DNA of 64,000 bases from Paraburkholderia unamae (GCF_003268775.1 NZ_QLSU01000028.1:62001-126000); one strand, 5' to 3'. Positions 8,311-17,373 are shown, counted from the first letter of the stretch. Notes: generated by a model from the letters alone, not told the origin. A program made the numbers and translations.

Positions 8311-10605
8311 CTAGCGCAGCGTGACTTTCACCGTATGCAGCGTACCGCTGAAGCGGAACGGCACGCGATAGTCCTCGCTGACCGGTGTGCCCGTATCGAG
8401 CCCGACATTCATGCCTTCGACATAGGACATCACCCACGGCACCGTGCGCTCGATGCGCCCCGTGCCGATCACCTCGCCGTCGAGCCTGAGCGTGGCTTGC
8501 CCGCCCTTGCCGTAACCGCCGCCATCGGCTTCGAAGTCGAGCGCGAGCCGGTGACGCCCCGGCGGAATGATCGTGCGGGACTCCACCGTATAGCGCGCCG
8601 TGCCCAGCAGATTGTAATGATAGACGAGCCGGGCGTCGCGCAGATAAAGCGCGTGTCCGCCGAAGCGGCCGCCCTGGTTGAAGAGCACGCCCTCGCGCGT
8701 TTGCGCGGGCAGATCGACGTCGGCGGCGATCGTGAACGAGCGGTTCGCTACGTTGGGGGAACTGCCGGGCGGCACGCGTTGCGTGCCCGGATAGAACACG
8801 AACTCGTTGCGCCCGCGCACGGCGCTCGGCTTGGGCGGGCCGGGCAGGTTCGCCGTGCCGCGCATGATCGGCAGCGCGTGGTTGCGGGCCGCCTCGATCC
8901 AGAAGCGATCCTGCAACTCGCGCAGCTTCGCGGGTTCCGTGCCGGCGAGATCGATCGCTTCGCTATAGTCGTCGGCGACGTGGTAAAGCTCCCAGCGAAT
9001 GTCGTCCAGCGAGCGGATATCCATCGGGAACGACCACGGCATCTCCACGGGACCGGCGGCCGCGACCCAGCCGTCGTGATAGATCGCGCGATTGCCCACC
9101 AGCTCGAAATACTGCGTTTTGCGGTGCGATGGCGCGTGGGCGTCGTCGAAGGTATAGGCCATGCTCACGCCCGACATCGGCGACTGCTCCACGCCGTGCA
9201 CCACGCGAGGCGCCGGCAGGCCGATGCATTCGAGCACCGTGGGCGCGATGTCGATCACGTGGTGGAACTGCCGGCGCACGCCGCCCTGGGCCGCGATGCG
9301 TTTGGGCCACGTGACGACCATGCCATTGCGCGTGCCGCCGAAATGCGAGGCCACTTGCTTGAACCACTGGAACGGCGTGTCCATGGCGTGCGCCCAGCCC
9401 ACCGGATAGTGGTTGTACGCCATCGGCCCGCCAAGCTCGTCGAGATGTTCGAGCAGCACGGGCAATGCTTCCGACATGCCGTTCATGAAGAGCGTTTCGT
9501 TGAGCTCGCCATGCGGGCCGCCTTCGGCGCTCGCGCCGTTGTCGCCCTGAATGAAGACGACCAGCGTGTTGTCGAGCTCGCCCATCTCGCGCAATGCGTC
9601 GATCACTCGGCCGATCTGGTGGTCGGCGTGCGCGACCGTCGCCGCGTACACCTCGATCATGCGTGTGTAGACCTTCTTCTGGTCGGCCGAGAGCGTGTCC
9701 CACGCCTCGATCTCGTCGGGGCGGGCGGTCAGCAGCGTGTTCTCCGGTACGACGCCGCAGGCCTTCTGGCGCGCGAGCGTCGCCTCGCGAATGCGGTCCC
9801 AGCCTTCGTCGAACTGGCCTTTGAAGCGCTCGATCCAGTCTCTCGGCGCGTGATGCGGCGAATGGCCCGAAGCGGTGGCGTAGTGCATGAAGAAAGGCCG
9901 CTCGGGCGCCACCGACTTTTGCCGCCGTATCCAGGTGATCGCGCGATCCGCGAGGTCGCTCTCCAGGATATAGGCGGGGTCGTCGTGCGGCGGCTCGATG
10001 GCTTCGGTGCCGAGATAGAGTCCCGGCGACCACTGGTTGGTGCCGCCGCCGAGAAATCCATAGAAGTACTGAAAGCCCATGGAAGTGGGCCAGTGATCGA
10101 ACGGGCCCGCCGGGCCGCTCTCCCAGTCGGGCACGTTGTGGTACTTGCCGATCATGGCGGTGGAGTAGCCGTGCAGCCGCAGGATGTCGGCCAGCGTTGC
10201 CGAGTCGCGCGGGATGATGCTCGTATAGCCGTCGTAGGCCGTGGCCGATTCCGTCACGCGGCCGCTGCCGACTTCATGATGATTGCGCCCGGTGAGGAGC
10301 GCCGCGCGCGTGGGCGAGCACATGGCCGTGGTGTGGAACTCCGTGTAGCGAAGTCCCGCGCTCGCGAGCGCGTCGAGCGTGGGCGACGGTATCGGGCCGC
10401 CGAAGGTGTGGCTCGCGCCGTAGCCGATATCGTCGGTGAGGATGAGCAGCACATTGGGCGCGCCCTCGGGCGCACGCGGCGTGTCCGGCCATTGCGGGTC
10501 GGCGGCTTCGCGCGCGGTGCGCCCGGCGCGGGTCGAACGCGGCCGCTCGGGCCGTGGCAGCACGTCATGCGCTTGAGGCGCTTTTGCGTTGTCGCTCGCA
10601 GTCAT
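8311..10605 (-). CDS. Type I arylsulfatase
   Basis: Formylglycine-dependent sulfatase hydrolysing sulfate esters. The 764-residue protein has NVLLILTDDIGYG (51-63), whose aspartates bind calcium, and the CSPTR active-site motif (96-100) in which Cys96 would be converted to formylglycine, followed by AALLTGRNHHEVG. A further metal/sulfate site, IQGDNGAS, lies mid-protein, and the C-terminal roughly 200 residues form a beta-rich extension typical of the long (750-790 residue) sulfatases. No signal peptide is visible, suggesting cytoplasmic action on an imported sulfate ester. Start ATG at 10605 is preceded by AGGAG repeats. No sulfatase-maturing enzyme is encoded in the window. Confidence 0.95.
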   Translation of the reverse strand: MTASDNAKAPQAHDVLPRPERPRSTRAGRTAREAADPQWPDTPRAPEGAPNVLLILTDDIGYGASHTFGGPIPSPTLDALASAGLRYTEFHTTAMCSPTRAALLTGRNHHEVGSGRVTESATAYDGYTSIIPRDSATLADILRLHGYSTAMIGKYHNVPDWESGPAGPFDHWPTSMGFQYFYGFLGGGTNQWSPGLYLGTEAIEPPHDDPAYILESDLADRAITWIRRQKSVAPERPFFMHYATASGHSPHHAPRDWIERFKGQFDEGWDRIREATLARQKACGVVPENTLLTARPDEIEAWDTLSADQKKVYTRMIEVYAATVAHADHQIGRVIDALREMGELDNTLVVFIQGDNGASAEGGPHGELNETLFMNGMSEALPVLLEHLDELGGPMAYNHYPVGWAHAMDTPFQWFKQVASHFGGTRNGMVVTWPKRIAAQGGVRRQFHHVIDIAPTVLECIGLPAPRVVHGVEQSPMSGVSMAYTFDDAHAPSHRKTQYFELVGNRAIYHDGWVAAAGPVEMPWSFPMDIRSLDDIRWELYHVADDYSEAIDLAGTEPAKLRELQDRFWIEAARNHALPIMRGTANLPGPPKPSAVRGRNEFVFYPGTQRVPPGSSPNVANRSFTIAADVDLPAQTREGVLFNQGGRFGGHALYLRDARLVYHYNLLGTARYTVESRTIIPPGRHRLALDFEADGGGYGKGGQATLRLDGEVIGTGRIERTVPWVMSYVEGMNVGLDTGTPVSEDYRVPFRFSGTLHTVKVTLR

Positions 10606-10878
10606 CTCCTGTCTCCTCTCTCCAGAATCGGGTTCATGGGTTGTGTCGCGCACACCTGAGATCAGGCGCCAAGGTAGCAGGCGTTCTGAAATTTGTATAC
10701 TCAAGTCTAAAAATGAACTGTAGTATTCATAAGCCGGGTCGGAGGCCGCAGGAGCGCTGCCGCCTGCATCGTCCGGATGAGGGATGTCCTCACGCGAGCC
10801 AGTCGTGAGCATCACCATCGACACAGACAAACAAGCCAGAAAAAAACGAAGGCCGAACGGCCTCAGGAGACAGCTCAG
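10606..10878. promoter_or_regulatory. Divergent control region, sulfatase / GMC oxidoreductase
   Basis: This 273-base region between divergent genes contains a locally A+T-rich segment (about 10688-10732) around an imperfect palindrome TATACTCAAGTCTA (10696-10709; ten of fourteen positions symmetric), plausible as a TetR operator. The GMC ribosome site AGGAGA is at 10864-10869. No gene is recognised within it. Confidence 0.5.
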
Positions 10879-12555
10879 GTGAACGAAACGTTTGATTACA
10901 TCGTGGTCGGCGCGGGCGCGGCCGGCGGCATGCTCGCGGCGCGCCTGAGCGAACAGCAGGGCTTGCGCGTGCTGCTGCTGGAGGCGGGCGGCAGCCATCG
11001 CCGGATGATGGTCGAGATGCCTGCGGGCTGGGGGCGTCTCATCTACGACAAGCGCTACGCGTGGGTCTACGAGAGCGAGCCGGAGCGCTGGGCGGGCGGG
11101 CGCCGCATCAAGGTGCCGCGCGGCAAGCTGCTCGGCGGTTCCACGTCGATCAACGGCATGCTGTACGTGCGCGGGCACCGGCGCGATTTCGACGACTGGA
11201 ACGCGGCGGGCGCGCAGGGCTGGTCGTGGGACGACCTGCTGCCGCATTTCCTGCGCACCGAGGACCAGCGGCGCATCCGCAACGCGCTGCACGGCACGGG
11301 CGGCCCGCTCACGGCGGCCGATCTCGATCGCGTGCATCCCATCTCGCACGCCATGCTGGCGGCCTCGCGCGAAGCGGGCTGGCCGCAAAGCGACGACTTC
11401 AACGACGGCGAGCCGCGCGGAGCGGGGCTCTATCAGGTGAACGTCGACGCCGGACGGCGCTCGTCGATCGCGCGCAACGCCATCGAACCGGCCATGGGGC
11501 GTCCCGGCCTCAAGGTCGTGCAGCACGCGCTCGTGACGCGCGTGGAAATCGACGGGCAGCGCGCGAGCGGCGTCGTTTACCGCTTGCCCGACGGCACGGA
11601 GCGTTTCGCGGCGGCGGCGCGCGAGGTGCTGCTGTGCGGCGGCGCGATCAACACGCCGCAACTGCTGATGCTCTCCGGCATCGGGCCCGCCGCGCCGCTG
11701 GCGGCCCTCGGCATTCGCGTGCATGCCGACTTGCCCGGCGTGGGCGCGAATTTGCAGGACCACGCCATCGTGCCCATGACGTGGCGTCTGAAGCCGGGCA
11801 CGCCCAGCCTCAATGCGGCGTTTCGCGGGCTTGGCGTGGTGGTGCCCGCGCTGCGCTACCTGCTCACCCGGCGCGGCGAGATGACCACGCCGCCATCCGA
11901 ATTCGGCGCGTGGATCCAGAGCGATCCCACGCTGCCCTATCACGACCTTCAGATCTTCGGCTTGCCCGTGACCGGCGACATCGAAACGGCCTTGCGCGAA
12001 GGCCGCGAGACGCCGGAGGCGTGGCCGGGCTTCACGCTCGCGCCGTACCAGTTGCGGCCGTGGTCGCGCGGCTCGGTGTGGCTCAAGAGCGCGGACGCGC
12101 GCGAGGCGCCCGCCTTGCAGTTCAATTATCTCGACGACGAGCGCGACCGGCGTGCGCTGCTATACGGGTTGCGCGCGATGCGCGAACTCGCCGCGCAGCC
12201 GTCGCTCGCGCGCCTGACCGAGGCCGAAACGCGGCCGGGCCCGGACGTGCGCAGCGACGACGAATGGCTCGACTGGCTCGGCCCGTTCCTCACGACCGGC
12301 CATCACGCCGTGGGCACTTGCCGCATGGGCCGCGCCGACGATCCGCTCGCCGTGGTGACGCCGGACCTGCGCGTGAAGGGCATCGCGGGATTGCGGGTGA
12401 TCGATGCGTCGGTCATGCCGAATCTGATTTGCGGCAACACCACCGCCGCGACGGTCGTGATCGGCGATAAAGGCGCGGATCTGGTGCTCGGGCGGGCGGG
12501 GCCAGGATTGGCCCTGGTCGAGGACGGCGTCCCGGCAAGCGTGAACGGCGCCTAA
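10879..12555 (+). CDS. GMC-family FAD oxidoreductase (choline/alcohol dehydrogenase-like)
   Basis: Flavoenzyme oxidising an alcohol to an aldehyde or ketone. The 558 residues show the FAD-binding FDYIVVGAGAAGGMLAARLS at the N-terminus, GMC signature 1 (GKLLGGSTSINGMLYVRGH), signature 2 (GAINTPQLLMLSGIGP), and the C-terminal catalytic His region TTGHHAVGTCRMG plus NLICGNTTAAT with the paired Asn. I chose the GTG at 10879: AGGAGA lies nine bases upstream and the FAD motif begins immediately. The longer ATG form from 10777 adds an unconserved His/Lys-rich tail. It heads the rightward arm of the catabolic island, so it probably oxidises the desulfated alcohol released by the sulfatase; this is inference. 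Confidence 0.93.
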   Translation: MNETFDYIVVGAGAAGGMLAARLSEQQGLRVLLLEAGGSHRRMMVEMPAGWGRLIYDKRYAWVYESEPERWAGGRRIKVPRGKLLGGSTSINGMLYVRGHRRDFDDWNAAGAQGWSWDDLLPHFLRTEDQRRIRNALHGTGGPLTAADLDRVHPISHAMLAASREAGWPQSDDFNDGEPRGAGLYQVNVDAGRRSSIARNAIEPAMGRPGLKVVQHALVTRVEIDGQRASGVVYRLPDGTERFAAAAREVLLCGGAINTPQLLMLSGIGPAAPLAALGIRVHADLPGVGANLQDHAIVPMTWRLKPGTPSLNAAFRGLGVVVPALRYLLTRRGEMTTPPSEFGAWIQSDPTLPYHDLQIFGLPVTGDIETALREGRETPEAWPGFTLAPYQLRPWSRGSVWLKSADAREAPALQFNYLDDERDRRALLYGLRAMRELAAQPSLARLTEAETRPGPDVRSDDEWLDWLGPFLTTGHHAVGTCRMGRADDPLAVVTPDLRVKGIAGLRVIDASVMPNLICGNTTAATVVIGDKGADLVLGRAGPGLALVEDGVPASVNGA

Positions 12556-12639
12556 TCCATTCGAACGATGCCCCGCGTGCGCCCCATCGCTTAACGTAGA
12601 AAGCGCTGGCGCGAGTCGCGCCATTCATGCGGGGTAAAG

Positions 12640-13452
12640 ATGCAAGGCACTGACACAACAATGGACGCGTCCCGGGTTCGCGAGCTTGGCTCCGCGCTGT
12701 TCGACGCATTGTGCGCGGGCACGACCCTGCCGCCGCTGTCGCGCCGCTATCCGGACATGAGCGTCGCCGACGCGTACGCGATCTCGCTGCATATGCTGCG
12801 TTGTCGTGAAGCGCGCGGCGAGCGCGTGATCGGCAAGAAGATCGGCGTGACCTCGAAGGCCGTGCAGGACATGCTGGGCGTTTTCCAGCCTGACTTCGGA
12901 TTCCTCACCGATACGATGCGCTTCGACGACGGCGCGTGCGTTTCGCTGCGCGGCGCGAATCTGATCCAGCCGCGCGCGGAAGGCGAAATCGCCTTCATGC
13001 TGAAGGCCGACCTGCAAGGGCCGGGCGTGACGCGCGCCGACGTGCTGGCCGCCACGGCGTGGGTCGCGCCGTGCTTCGAGATCGTCGATTCGCGCATCGA
13101 AGCGTGGCAGATCGCGATTCAGGACACCGTGGCCGACAACGCGTCGTGCGGCGTGTTCGTGATCGGCGAGCAGCATACCGATCCGGGCGCGCTCGACCTC
13201 GCGGCCGTTTCCATGCAGATGTGGAAAAACGGCGTGGAAGCGGGAGCGGGCGTGGGCGCGGCGGTGCAGGGTCATCCCGCCGAAGCCGTTGCATGGCTCG
13301 CCAACACGCTCGGCGCGTTCGGCATTCCGTTCAAGGCGGGCGAGCTGATCCTCTCGGGCTCGCTCGCGCCGCTCGTTCCCGTAGTGGCGGGCGACGGCTT
13401 CTCGATGCGCATCGAGGGCCTCGGCGAATGCTCCATTCGTTTCGAAGCGTAG
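12640..13452 (+). CDS. 2-keto-4-pentenoate hydratase / oxalocrotonate decarboxylase family
   Basis: A 270-residue member of the MhpD/DmpE/DmpH family (FAH-like fold), which hydrates 2-hydroxypenta-2,4-dienoates or decarboxylates oxalocrotonate after meta ring cleavage. Recognisable segments are GKKIGVTSKAVQ (about 60-72), the metal-binding EGEIAFML near 115, and EIVDSRIEAW near 147 with acidic ligands. An alternative ATG at 12661 gives a seven-residue shorter protein. No extradiol dioxygenase, aldolase or acylating aldehyde dehydrogenase is nearby, so the usual pathway partners are missing; it may act on a non-aromatic ring-opening intermediate. It lies 84 bases after the GMC gene on the same strand. 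Confidence 0.88.
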   Translation: MQGTDTTMDASRVRELGSALFDALCAGTTLPPLSRRYPDMSVADAYAISLHMLRCREARGERVIGKKIGVTSKAVQDMLGVFQPDFGFLTDTMRFDDGACVSLRGANLIQPRAEGEIAFMLKADLQGPGVTRADVLAATAWVAPCFEIVDSRIEAWQIAIQDTVADNASCGVFVIGEQHTDPGALDLAAVSMQMWKNGVEAGAGVGAAVQGHPAEAVAWLANTLGAFGIPFKAGELILSGSLAPLVPVVAGDGFSMRIEGLGECSIRFEA

Positions 13453-13590
13453 GCTCAAGAAGCGCTAAAGGCACGAGGGACACGAAAGGCGCGACCGCGC
13501 GCAGTTACGCGGTCGTGCATCGGCACGGCGCGATGGCGCGTGCGCAGCGAGGCGAGGCAACAGACCCGCCCGTACGAGGAAGGAGACAGC

Positions 13591-14766
13591 ATGGAATTCG
13601 CCTTGAGCGAAGAACAGGCGATGATTCGCGACGCGGCGGCCGAAGTGCTCGATCAGCACAGCGGCTCGGCTGCGGTTCGCCGCGCCGTGGAGCAGTCGTC
13701 GGGCCACGACGAAGCGTTGTGGCGTCTCGTTGCCCGCGAGCTTGGCTGGTGCGCGCTGAGCGTGCCCGAGGCTGCGGGAGGATCGGGACTGGGCGCGATG
13801 GAGCTGATCCTGTTGCTGGAGGCAATGGGGCAGCGGCTTGCGTGCGTGCCTTACTTGAGCACCGTTTGCCTTGCGGGCACGCTGCTTTCCTGCTGCGATT
13901 CGCCGCGTGCGCGCGAGCGGCTTGGCCGCATTGCCAACGGTGAACTGCGCGCCACGCTGGCTTCGTCCAGAACGTGGGCGGGCGAGGCATACGACGAGGC
14001 CGATGAGGGCAACCTCGCGGTCAGCGCGCAGCGCACGGCGGGCGGCTACCGGCTGCGCGGAGCGGTGGAGCAGGTGATCGACGGCGCGGGAGCCGGGCTC
14101 GTGATCGTGGCTGCGCGCCTGGCGAACGACGAGGGGCGTCTCGCGCTTTTCGAAGTCGAACCCGGTGAAGGCCTCGTGCGCACGCCGCTGGTCACGCTGG
14201 ACAGCACGCGGCCGCTGGCACGCCTCGAATTCAAGGACATCGAAGTATCGAACGACGCGTTGCTCGCGCAAGGCGAGGAAGCGCACGGCGCGCTCGGGCG
14301 CGCCGCATGGCTCGCGCCGCTGGCACTGGCCGCCGAACAGCTGGGCGGCGCGCAACGCTGCCTCGACCTCACGCTCGCCTACGTCGAACAGCGCGTGCAG
14401 TTCGGGCGATCGATCGCTTCGTTCCAGGCCATCAAGCATCGCTGCGCGCAAATGCTCGTGCAGATCGAGTCCACGCGATCGGCGGTGCTGGGCGCGGCCC
14501 TCGCCTGGGATGCCGACACCTCAGCAGCCGTGCCCGCGCGGGAAACGCAACTGGAAGTGGCGACAGCCAAGGCAAGCGCGAACGAGACCTTGCGTTTTTG
14601 CGCGCAGGAGGCCATTCAATTGCACGGCGGCGTGGGATTCACGTGGGAATACGATCCCCAGCTTTATTTCAAGCGGGCGCAGGCGGCGAGCGCCATGTTC
14701 GGCGAGACCGCGCCATTGCGCGCCTTCATCGCGCAACAGATCGTGGACGAGGCAACGACATGGTGA
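13591..14766 (+). CDS. Acyl-CoA dehydrogenase, small-subunit type (pair 1)
   Basis: FAD-dependent acyl-CoA dehydrogenase fold: 391 residues beginning MEFALSEEQAMIRDAA, with the C-terminal HGGVGFTWEYDPQLYFKRA motif. It resembles the small subunits of heteromeric dehydrogenases (PimD of pimelate degradation, FadE small partners in mycobacterial sterol degradation), which usually lack the catalytic base and the canonical GGTxEI segment. Neither is evident here. The start has AGGAGA just upstream. The stop codon overlaps the start of the next, large-subunit gene by seven bases (ATGGTGA), implying translational coupling and a 1:1 complex; the complex is inferred from the family. Confidence 0.92.
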   Translation: MEFALSEEQAMIRDAAAEVLDQHSGSAAVRRAVEQSSGHDEALWRLVARELGWCALSVPEAAGGSGLGAMELILLLEAMGQRLACVPYLSTVCLAGTLLSCCDSPRARERLGRIANGELRATLASSRTWAGEAYDEADEGNLAVSAQRTAGGYRLRGAVEQVIDGAGAGLVIVAARLANDEGRLALFEVEPGEGLVRTPLVTLDSTRPLARLEFKDIEVSNDALLAQGEEAHGALGRAAWLAPLALAAEQLGGAQRCLDLTLAYVEQRVQFGRSIASFQAIKHRCAQMLVQIESTRSAVLGAALAWDADTSAAVPARETQLEVATAKASANETLRFCAQEAIQLHGGVGFTWEYDPQLYFKRAQAASAMFGETAPLRAFIAQQIVDEATTW

Positions 14767-15956
14767 ACGACGCGCTCTCTCATGCGCCATTGCGCGCTGA
14801 AGTCGCCGCATGGCTCGACGAACATCTCACGGGCAAATTCGCCTGCCTGCGCTTTCGTGGCGGGCCGGGCGACGAAGAGGCCTGGCCGGCGTTGCGCAAG
14901 GAGTGGGAGCGCGAGCTGGCGGCGGGCGGCTGGACGGCGCTCGGCTGGCCGCAGACGTGCGGCGGCAGGGGCTTCTCCGTGGCGCAGCAGGTGGTGTTCG
15001 CCGAAGAGTATGCGCGCGCGGGCGGCCCGGGGCGCATGGGGCACATTGGCGAGGGCCTGCTCGGGCCGACCTTGATCGCGTGCGGCAGTGAAGATCAGCG
15101 CCGGCGCTTTTTGCCGGGTATTCTCGCGGGCACGCAATTCTGGTGTCAGGGCTACTCGGAGCCCGGCGCGGGTTCCGATCTCGCCAATGTGCGCACGCGC
15201 GCGGTGCGTGAGGCCGACGGTAGCTGGCGCATCAGCGGGCAAAAAGTGTGGACCTCGCTCGCGCTCGACTCCGACTGGATCTTCGTGCTGGCGCGCACCG
15301 ACATGGAGGCGCAAGGCAATCGAGGCCTGTCGTTTTTCCTCATGCCGCTCGAACAGCCCGGCGTCGAAATTCGCCCCATCCGGCAGATGAATGGCGGGTC
15401 CGAATTCAACGAAGTGTTTTTCGACGGCGCGCGGGCGGCCGCCGCCGACGTGGTGGGCGAGCCTGGCGACGGCTGGCGCGTGGCCATGACGCTGCTCGGC
15501 TTCGAGCGGGGCATCTCCACGCTCGGCCAGCAGATGCAGTTCGCGCGCGAACTGGCATGGGTGATCGAAGCTGCGCGCGGCAACGGCGCGGCGCACGAGC
15601 CGGTCATCCGGCAGCGGCTCGCACAGGCGTGGTCGGGGTTGCGCATCATGCGCCACAACGCGCTGCGCATGCTGAGCGGCGCCGACGCAGGAGCACAGGG
15701 CGCGCCGCGCCGCGAAGCGCTGGTTTATAAGTACTACTGGTCGAACTGGCACCGCGAGCTTGGGCAACTGGCCATGGACGTGCTGGGCGCGCAAGCCAAT
15801 ATCGTGGAAGCCGACGACGAGAAGCGCACGCGCTTGCAGCAGGTGTTTCTGTTCTCGCGGGCGGACACGATTTATGCGGGCACGAACGAGATCCAGTTGA
15901 ACCTCATGGCGGAACGCGGCCTTGGCATGCCGAAGGAGCCGCGCGGAACGCTTTGA
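14760..15956 (+). CDS. Acyl-CoA dehydrogenase, large-subunit type (pair 1)
   Basis: Partner of the preceding gene, 398 residues, oxidising an acyl-CoA to the 2-enoyl-CoA. It shows the FAD/substrate-binding segment QGYSEPGAGSDLANVRTRA (about 131-149), the middle-domain FNEVFFDGARA and the C-terminal DTIYAGTNEIQLNLMAERGLG, the canonical FAD-contacting GTNEI element lacking in the small subunit. I start it at the ATG at 14760, overlapping the upstream stop codon; an in-frame start at 14307 would only read through the other gene's frame. Paired dehydrogenases of this sort act on bulky substrates such as steroid side chains or dicarboxyl-CoAs. Confidence 0.93.
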   Translation: MVNDALSHAPLRAEVAAWLDEHLTGKFACLRFRGGPGDEEAWPALRKEWERELAAGGWTALGWPQTCGGRGFSVAQQVVFAEEYARAGGPGRMGHIGEGLLGPTLIACGSEDQRRRFLPGILAGTQFWCQGYSEPGAGSDLANVRTRAVREADGSWRISGQKVWTSLALDSDWIFVLARTDMEAQGNRGLSFFLMPLEQPGVEIRPIRQMNGGSEFNEVFFDGARAAAADVVGEPGDGWRVAMTLLGFERGISTLGQQMQFARELAWVIEAARGNGAAHEPVIRQRLAQAWSGLRIMRHNALRMLSGADAGAQGAPRREALVYKYYWSNWHRELGQLAMDVLGAQANIVEADDEKRTRLQQVFLFSRADTIYAGTNEIQLNLMAERGLGMPKEPRGTL

Positions 15957-16148
15957 GCGACGCGCGCGACGATGTGCATGAGCGATGCGTGAGCGCGCGG
16001 GCGGACACAGTGCGGACATGGCGTAGACACGGCTCGGACACAAAAGGGGACAACACAACCTTTTTGTCTGAGCGGTAGATATATTCCCTAAATTGACGTC
16101 CCCCCGCTCCGCCCGAGATACTTCCCTGCAAATTATTGAGGAACTGAT
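15957..16148 (+). promoter_or_regulatory. LuxR leader with A+T hairpin
   Basis: This stretch holds an inverted repeat at 16037-16068 (GACA, bulged C, AAAAGG pairing with CCTTTTTGTC) and, beyond it, an A+T-rich TAGATATATT near 16076-16085 suitable for a promoter -10. GAGGAA precedes the LuxR start. It probably separates the dehydrogenase transcript from an independent LuxR promoter. Confidence 0.45.
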
Positions 16149-17327
16149 GTGGCTGCGGATGTGTACAACTGGCAGGCTCCGTCAATTTCGGTGGATCGTT
16201 TCAGTCATCTGCTTGGAATGATTTACGAGTCGGCGCTCGATACCGCGAAGTGGGTTCGCTGTTTCGAGGAAGTCTGCAACGAATTCTCTGCGAATTACGT
16301 TTCCCTGATCGTTCAACAGTCGGTCCCCACCAAGGAAGAGGGGCTCATATTTTCGGGCAGCGACGACCGCCGCCTGATTCAGCAGCACAATCCTCATCTC
16401 TCACTGAGCCCGTTCCGGGGGCTGCCGCTCGACAAGCTGGTGACGATCGGCGACATGCTTTCCGAAGCCGAATGGCGCTCGACCACTTATTATCAGGCGT
16501 GGTGCGCGCCGCATGAGGTCTTTCACGTCATGGCCGTGGATTTCGCCACGGCCGACCGGTCGGTTTATGGTTTCAGACTGACGCGGCCCGAAAGTGCGCC
16601 GCCGTTTTCGAGCGAAGACCGCGCGCTGTGCGAGCGGCTCGTGCCGCATTTGAAGCGCGCGCTCAATCTGTACCAGTCCACCCACCAGGATCGCCGCATC
16701 ACCTCGCTCTACAGCCAGGCCATGGTGCAGTTGATGGTCGGCGTGATCGTGCTCGACGAGCACGGCATGGTGATCGAAACCAATGCGATCGCCAAGGCAA
16801 TGCTCCAGTCGGGTGACGGGCTCAAGCTCATCGGCAATCACGTGACCGCTTCGTACGCCATGGACAACCGCAAGCTCCAGAGCCTCGTTGCGGAGGCGCT
16901 GCGTGCGCCGTCGCGCGTGGGGCTCATCGAGGCGATGGCGGTGAGCCGTCCTTCGGGGCAGGCGAGCTGGGGCGTGGTGGTTCGGCAGCTCGCGACCGAC
17001 GAATGGACCGACGGCAAGCATCGTCCCGCCGTGGCCATTTTCGTGCGCGACCCGGAAGGCGCGTCGCATCCGCCCGTCAAGCTCGCGCAGCAGCTCTTCG
17101 AATTGACGCCCGCCGAAACGGCGCTCGCCATTCAACTGACAAACGGGCTTTCGCTCGAAGAAGCCGCCGAGGCGCTGGGCATCCGGCGCAACACGGCGCG
17201 AGCGCACCTGCGTTCGATCTTCTCGAAGACGGGCGTGCGGCGTCAGACCGAACTCGTGCGCATTTTCCTCAACAGCGTCATGCTGCTGGGCACGTCGGAA
17301 GTGGCGGAGCTCGCTCCGGCCCGCTAG
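16149..17327 (+). CDS. LuxR-type transcriptional regulator
   Basis: A 392-residue regulator. The N-terminal two-thirds has no named domain that I can assign with certainty; it shows a PAS/GAF-like alternation, with VGVIVLDEHGMVIETNAIAK around residues 196-215 typical of a PAS core. A GerE-type helix-turn-helix occupies about 318-378 (LTPAETALAIQLTNGLSLEE, then RRNTARAHLRSIFSKTG). The start is GTG with GAGGAA upstream. Length and layout resemble TeiR, the LuxR-type activator of steroid degradation in Comamonas testosteroni, which would fit a cluster activator sensing the substrate; that comparison is from memory. It converges on the CaiB-family gene across a hairpin. Confidence 0.88.
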   Translation: MAADVYNWQAPSISVDRFSHLLGMIYESALDTAKWVRCFEEVCNEFSANYVSLIVQQSVPTKEEGLIFSGSDDRRLIQQHNPHLSLSPFRGLPLDKLVTIGDMLSEAEWRSTTYYQAWCAPHEVFHVMAVDFATADRSVYGFRLTRPESAPPFSSEDRALCERLVPHLKRALNLYQSTHQDRRITSLYSQAMVQLMVGVIVLDEHGMVIETNAIAKAMLQSGDGLKLIGNHVTASYAMDNRKLQSLVAEALRAPSRVGLIEAMAVSRPSGQASWGVVVRQLATDEWTDGKHRPAVAIFVRDPEGASHPPVKLAQQLFELTPAETALAIQLTNGLSLEEAAEALGIRRNTARAHLRSIFSKTGVRRQTELVRIFLNSVMLLGTSEVAELAPAR

Positions 17328-17373
17328 GCGGGGCGGCCGTGCACCGGCCGCGCCCTGTCATGAACGCTTGCCA

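Noticed and set aside
8290-10659. A 789-residue plus-strand reading frame opposite the arylsulfatase.
   Set aside because: It is Arg/His/Val/Glu-rich without any family motif and mirrors the codon bias of the real sulfatase gene on the other strand.
10606-11943. Upstream extension of the arylsulfatase frame to 1210 residues.
   Set aside because: The added 446 residues are antisense to the GMC oxidoreductase and unconserved; the ATG at 10605 has a ribosome site and leads into the normal sulfatase N-terminus.
16006-16045. Recurring GCGGACA-like words before the LuxR gene, considered as a possible repeat array.
   Set aside because: Spacing is irregular and the copies are short and inexact, so chance in G+C-rich DNA is a sufficient explanation.
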